Of a DNA stretch of 64,000 nucleotides, positions 60,302 to 64,000 are shown one piece after another. A program made the translations under genes and the position numbers. The notes below the pieces were generated by a model. It did no database searches and was not told the DNA's origin. It was given only the letters and a program-made list of their open reading frames with translations. The stretch's first letter is position 1, and the number at the start of each line of letters is the position of its first letter. The stretch comes from Candidatus Aalborgicola danicus (GTDB taxonomy: Bacteria > Pseudomonadota > Gammaproteobacteria > Burkholderiales > Burkholderiaceae_C), in the NCBI GenBank assembly GCA_016703945.1, contig JADJBC010000059.1, positions 62,001-126,000 of the forward strand, in the 5' to 3' direction.

Positions 60302-61657
60302 TCAAACGTAAGCTGGGACCATACAGGTCTTGTGCTCTACGTGGTACTCAAATTCGTGTCTAAAGTGTTTGATCATGGCGCGAACCGGCATCGCCGCGGC
60401 ATCACCCAACGCACAAATCGTACGGCCCTGAATGTCTTCCGCAACGCTATCCAACAGGTCCATATCAGCTGGACGCCCGTGACCAAGTTCAATGCGATCC
60501 ACCACGCGCGACAACCATCCCGTGCCTTCACGACACGGTGTGCATTGGCCACAGGACTCATGCATATAAAAATAGCTCAGGCGTTGCAGACTTTTGACCA
60601 TGCACCGGCTGTCATCCAGAACAATGACAGCCCCCGACCCCAGCATGGACCCAGCCTTGGCAATGGAGTCATAGTCCATGGTGCAATCCATCATGATGGA
60701 AGCGGGCAATACGGGGGACGACGAACCGCCGGGAATCACCGCTTTGAGTTTGCGCCCAGTTCGCACGCCCCCCGCCAACTCTAGGAGTTTGGAAAAGGGC
60801 GTTCCCATAGGAACCTCAAAATTGCCGGGCAACTCCACATCTCCGCTGACAGAGTAAATTTTGGTGCCGCCATTGTTGGGCTTGCCACACTCCAGATACG
60901 CCTGTCCGCCATTACGGATAATCCATGGCACTGCGGCAAATGTTTCCGTGTTGTTGATCGTCGTCGGCTTTCCATACAGACCAAAACTGGCCGGGAAAGG
61001 CGGTTTGAAACGTGGCTGGCCTTTCTTGCCTTCCAGCGACTCCAACAGGGCCGTTTCCTCGCCACAAATGTATGCGCCAAATCCGTGTGCCGCATGCAAT
61101 TGGAAACTGAAATTACTGCCCAAAATATTGTTGCCCAACAGGCCAGCGGCGCGCGCTTCCTCTAGGGCTTCTTCGAACCGGTCATAGGTCGAAAAAATCT
61201 CACCGTGAATGTAGTTGTAGCCGACCGAAATACCCATGGCAAAGGCGGCAATGGCCATACCCTCAATGACGATATGGGGGTTGAACTCCATGATGTCGCG
61301 GTCCTTGCAGGTACCCGGCTCACCTTCATCCGAATTGCAGACCAGGTATTTTTGACCGGGGAACTGCCGTGGCATGAAGCTCCACTTCAACCCTGTCGGG
61401 AACCCGGCGCCACCGCGTCCACGCAGCGCCGACTCCTTGACCGTGGCAATAACCTGATCTTGCGTCATGGCCTCACCACCGCCGATACCGAGAACCTTGC
61501 GCAGTGCCTGGTAGCCACCGCGCGCCTCATAATCTTTCAGACGCCAGTTAGAACCGTCCAAACCCGCAAGAATCTGCGGATTGATATGCCGGTCATGGAA
61601 GCAGGTTTGCACGCCAGTGGCGCGGAACTGAGAAAGAATGTGCTGCGCTGTCATCAT
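60302..61657 (-). CDS. nuoF: NADH-quinone oxidoreductase subunit F
   Basis: A 451-residue subunit that binds NADH and FMN. It has the NADH/FMN-binding glycine-rich segment LRGRGGAGFPTGLKW and YLVCNSDEGEPGTCKDRDIM, and the N3 [4Fe-4S] site in HESCGQCTPCREG. The start ATG at 61657 overlaps the nuoE stop (ATGATGA area). A longer frame to 61723 lies inside nuoE. Confidence 0.95.
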   Translation of the reverse strand: MMTAQHILSQFRATGVQTCFHDRHINPQILAGLDGSNWRLKDYEARGGYQALRKVLGIGGGEAMTQDQVIATVKESALRGRGGAGFPTGLKWSFMPRQFPGQKYLVCNSDEGEPGTCKDRDIMEFNPHIVIEGMAIAAFAMGISVGYNYIHGEIFSTYDRFEEALEEARAAGLLGNNILGSNFSFQLHAAHGFGAYICGEETALLESLEGKKGQPRFKPPFPASFGLYGKPTTINNTETFAAVPWIIRNGGQAYLECGKPNNGGTKIYSVSGDVELPGNFEVPMGTPFSKLLELAGGVRTGRKLKAVIPGGSSSPVLPASIMMDCTMDYDSIAKAGSMLGSGAVIVLDDSRCMVKSLQRLSYFYMHESCGQCTPCREGTGWLSRVVDRIELGHGRPADMDLLDSVAEDIQGRTICALGDAAAMPVRAMIKHFRHEFEYHVEHKTCMVPAYV

Positions 61658-62142
61658 TTGTCTCCCGCCGCCCGCAGACCATCCACCAGCTGATCCAGCT
61701 TCTCTGGAGTCATGAAACTGCACATAGAACGGTCATTCACCAGCATGACGGGGGAATCGGCACACGCGCCCAGACACTCACTTTGTTGCAGAGTGAACAT
61801 ACCGTCAGGCGTGGTCTGTCCCATGGAAATACCCAGCTTGTTCTCCAGGTACTTCAGCGTACTGACACCATCGCGCAACTGGCAGGGCAAATTGGTACAC
61901 ACATTGAGCTTGTACTTGCCAACCGGGCGCTGGTTGTACATGTTGTAGAAGGTCGTGACCTCGTGCACCGCCATGGGCGCCATTCCAAGGTATTCAGCAA
62001 CAACGGCTTCGCTGTCCGTGCTGACATATCCAAGTTCTTGTTGAACAATGGCCAAACACGCCATCACTGCGGACTGTTTTTGATCTGCCGGGTATTTGGC
62101 AACTTCGCGAGCGAAGCGCAATTTGGATTCTTCGGAAATCAT
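61654..62142 (-). CDS. nuoE: NADH-quinone oxidoreductase subunit E
   Basis: A 162-residue thioredoxin-fold subunit. Its [2Fe-2S] cluster is held by the cysteines of NVCTNLPCQLRD and ECLGACADSPV. It pairs with NuoF at the NADH-oxidising tip. It overlaps nuoD by four bases. Confidence 0.95.
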   Translation of the reverse strand: MISEESKLRFAREVAKYPADQKQSAVMACLAIVQQELGYVSTDSEAVVAEYLGMAPMAVHEVTTFYNMYNQRPVGKYKLNVCTNLPCQLRDGVSTLKYLENKLGISMGQTTPDGMFTLQQSECLGACADSPVMLVNDRSMCSFMTPEKLDQLVDGLRAAGDK

Positions 62143-63392
62143 CGATCCACTTCCCCAAACACAATATCCATGGTGCCAATAATTGACACGGCGTCCGCGA
62201 TCATGTGACCCTTGCCCATCTCATCCAGCGCCGCCAAATGGACGAACGCTGGAGGACGAATTTTCATGCGATAGGGTTTGTTGGCACCGTCGCTGACCAT
62301 GTAAATGCCAAATTCACCCTTTGGATGTTCGATGGCCGCGTAAGCCTCTCCCTGTGGGACGGCAAATCCTTCAGTGAACAACTTGAAGTGATGGATCAGA
62401 TCTTCCATATTGGTCTTCATCGACTGGCGATCAGGTGGCCCAATTTTGTGGTTATCCGTGATCACCGGACCGGGGTTCACCCTCAACCAGTCGACGCACT
62501 GTTTAACGATGCGGTTGGACTGCTTCATTTCTTCCATCCGCACCAAGTAACGATCGTAGGTGTCACCTGTCTTGCCCACCGGGATATCAAAATCCAATCT
62601 GTCGTAGACCTCGTAAGGTTGCTTTTTTCGCAAATCCCAAGCAACGCCCGAGCCGCGCAACATCGGGCCCGTGAATCCGAGATTCAGCGCGCGCTCCGGC
62701 GTAACCACACCAATCCCCACGGTGCGCTGCTTCCAGATACGGTTGTCCGTCAGCAGCGTGTGGTACTCAGAAAGAAAGGCCGGGAACCGCTGCGTAAAGT
62801 CGTCGATGAAATCCAGCAAGCTACCGCCCCGGTTTCGGTTCAGGCCTTCGGTTGATTTCGCACTGCGAATCTTGTTCGACTGGTGACGCGGCATCGAATC
62901 AGGGAGATCACGGTAGACACCACCAGGTCGGAAGTACGCAGCGTGCATGCGAGCGCCACTCACCGCTTCATACATGTCCAGCAAGTCTTCGCGTTCACGA
63001 AACGCATAGAGCATGACAGTCATGGCACCACAGTCAATTGCGTGCGCTCCAACCCACAACAAATGATTCAGCAAGCGCGTTATTTCCGAATACATGACCC
63101 GGATGTATTTGGCGCGTAACGGAACCTCTAATCCGAGCATCTTCTCCAACACAAGACAGTATGCATTTTCATTGCACATCATTGACATGTAGTCAAGACG
63201 ATCCATGTAAGGCAAGGCCTGAAGATATGTCTTACTCTCAGCCAACTTCTCGGTGGCGCGATGCAGCAACCCAATGTGCGGATCCGCGCGTTGAATGACC
63301 TCGCCATCAAGTTCAAGCACCAGCCGCAAAACGCCGTGCGCGGCCGGATGCTGAGGTCCAAAATTGAGGGTGTAGTTCTTTATTTCAGCCAT
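62139..63392 (-). CDS. nuoD: NADH-quinone oxidoreductase subunit D
   Basis: A 417-residue subunit of the quinone-reducing module, homologous to the large subunit of NiFe hydrogenases but without the metal cysteines. NFGPQHPAAHGVLRLVLELDGEVIQRADPHIGLLHRATEKLAE is the N-terminal signature; SIIGTMDIVFGEVDR ends it. It is 12 bp downstream of nuoC. Confidence 0.95.
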   Translation of the reverse strand: MAEIKNYTLNFGPQHPAAHGVLRLVLELDGEVIQRADPHIGLLHRATEKLAESKTYLQALPYMDRLDYMSMMCNENAYCLVLEKMLGLEVPLRAKYIRVMYSEITRLLNHLLWVGAHAIDCGAMTVMLYAFREREDLLDMYEAVSGARMHAAYFRPGGVYRDLPDSMPRHQSNKIRSAKSTEGLNRNRGGSLLDFIDDFTQRFPAFLSEYHTLLTDNRIWKQRTVGIGVVTPERALNLGFTGPMLRGSGVAWDLRKKQPYEVYDRLDFDIPVGKTGDTYDRYLVRMEEMKQSNRIVKQCVDWLRVNPGPVITDNHKIGPPDRQSMKTNMEDLIHHFKLFTEGFAVPQGEAYAAIEHPKGEFGIYMVSDGANKPYRMKIRPPAFVHLAALDEMGKGHMIADAVSIIGTMDIVFGEVDR

Positions 63393-63404
63393 GCATCAAT
63401 CTGC

Positions 63405-64000
63405 TTACTGCAGGCCTCCATAGTTTTCTTCACGAATAATGCGTGGAACGTTCTCACGCGGCTCGATGGTGACGGGTTGGTACACAACGCGACCCAGTTT
63501 TTCGTCATATCGCATCTCAACGTGACCGATACAAGGAAAATCCTTGCGAAACGGATGCCCGATAAAACCGTAATCCGTCAAAATCCGGCGCAGATCTGAG
63601 TGTCCATCAAAGACGATGCCGAAGAGGTCGAATGCTTCGCGTTCAAACCAATTAGCACCACTCCAGATGTCAGTCACTGTGGGGAGAATGGGCGCGAAAT
63701 CGTCGGACGCAAACACTTTCAACCGCAAGCGCTGATTCAAACTCACCGAAAGCAAGTGGACCACCACGCAAAACCGCAATCCATCAGGCGTACCACCCGG
63801 GAATTCGGAATAATCCACTCCGCACAAGTCGACCAATTGCTCGAACTGGCAGCCGGGCGCATCCCGTAAAGCCTGCGAAACGGCATGGTAATTGTCTGTT
63901 GCAACATGGACGGTCACCTCGCCCCAATGGATCGAAATGCTTTTGATTTTGTCACCAAGGGCATTCACCACCGCGTCGCGAGTGGCTTCGGGCAGAACAG
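63405..64000 (-). CDS. nuoC: NADH-quinone oxidoreductase subunit C (5' end beyond window)
   Basis: 198 codons are visible, and the frame stays open at base 64000 (V-L-P-E-A-T-R-D-A-V-V-N-A-L-G-D), so the true start is a few codons outside. The 30-kDa subunit signature is FEREAFDLFGIVFDGHSDLRRILTDYGFIGHPFRKDFP. It is separate from NuoD, as in other betaproteobacteria, unlike the fused NuoCD of E. coli. nuoB and nuoA are expected next. Confidence 0.94.
   Translation of the reverse strand, partial: VLPEATRDAVVNALGDKIKSISIHWGEVTVHVATDNYHAVSQALRDAPGCQFEQLVDLCGVDYSEFPGGTPDGLRFCVVVHLLSVSLNQRLRLKVFASDDFAPILPTVTDIWSGANWFEREAFDLFGIVFDGHSDLRRILTDYGFIGHPFRKDFPCIGHVEMRYDEKLGRVVYQPVTIEPRENVPRIIREENYGGLQ

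Overview
The window reads as a chromosomal segment of a betaproteobacterium of the order Burkholderiales, most likely family Comamonadaceae (Rhodoferax/Polaromonas-like). The basis is overall high GC, Bug-family (TctC) solute-binding protein, an IorAB-type molybdenum hydroxylase, a standard nuo operon, and short dispersed repeats of a style I associate with that family. No species can be named from the sequence alone. There are no rRNA, tRNA, phage, IS or CRISPR features that I can see.

Layout. 0-3 kb: minus-strand peptidase, M20 amidohydrolase and the stump of a peptide-ABC permease. 3-10.5 kb: plus-strand housekeeping run (unknown gene, mutL, EamA transporter, MATE pump, Bcr/CflA pump, miaA), closed by a long imperfect palindrome. 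10.8-18.2 kb: Bug binding protein, an orphan ABC ATPase with AHSA1 and GFA genes, a two-subunit molybdenum hydroxylase, an acetyltransferase pair and a riboflavin synthase. 18.2-21 kb: small unknown genes, then a vapBC toxin-antitoxin pair flanked by two direct copies of a 270-bp repeat. 21-27 kb: thiBPQ-type thiamine transporter behind a saccharopine-dehydrogenase-like/SRPBCC/DoxX/DUF2269 cluster. 27-36 kb: FtsX-type permease, a split MacAB-TolC-type exporter (permease frameshifted) and an AttH/CrtC-type lipocalin protein. 35.8-38.1 kb: frameshifted TonB receptor.

38.3-48.3 kb is the most distinctive region. A single plus-strand run starts with cytochrome cd1 nitrite reductase (nirS), then a NirT/NapC tetraheme quinol dehydrogenase, an unusual secreted cytochrome with an ethylbenzene-dehydrogenase-type heme domain and a CX3CH motif, a secreted type-1 copper protein, and then napDAGHB. 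It is followed on the other strand by a Dnr/Fnr-type regulator and a c551-type cytochrome. Nitrate to nitrite to NO could therefore be run from one locus, with one quinol dehydrogenase and two or three soluble carriers shared between the two reductases. Heme d1 synthesis, NO reductase and N2O reductase genes are not in the window.

48.5-64 kb: an MsbA-type ABC exporter converges on the complex I operon, read on the minus strand as nuoC (cut by the window edge) to nuoN. nuoA and nuoB should lie just beyond the right edge.

The second notable theme is repeats. A roughly 55-nt element with two small palindromes occurs at least six times. Five copies lie inside coding sequences (mutL twice, miaA, the FtsX permease, the ABC exporter) and are always read in the same phase for a given orientation. 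A related core is also inside both copies of the 270-bp repeat around vapBC.
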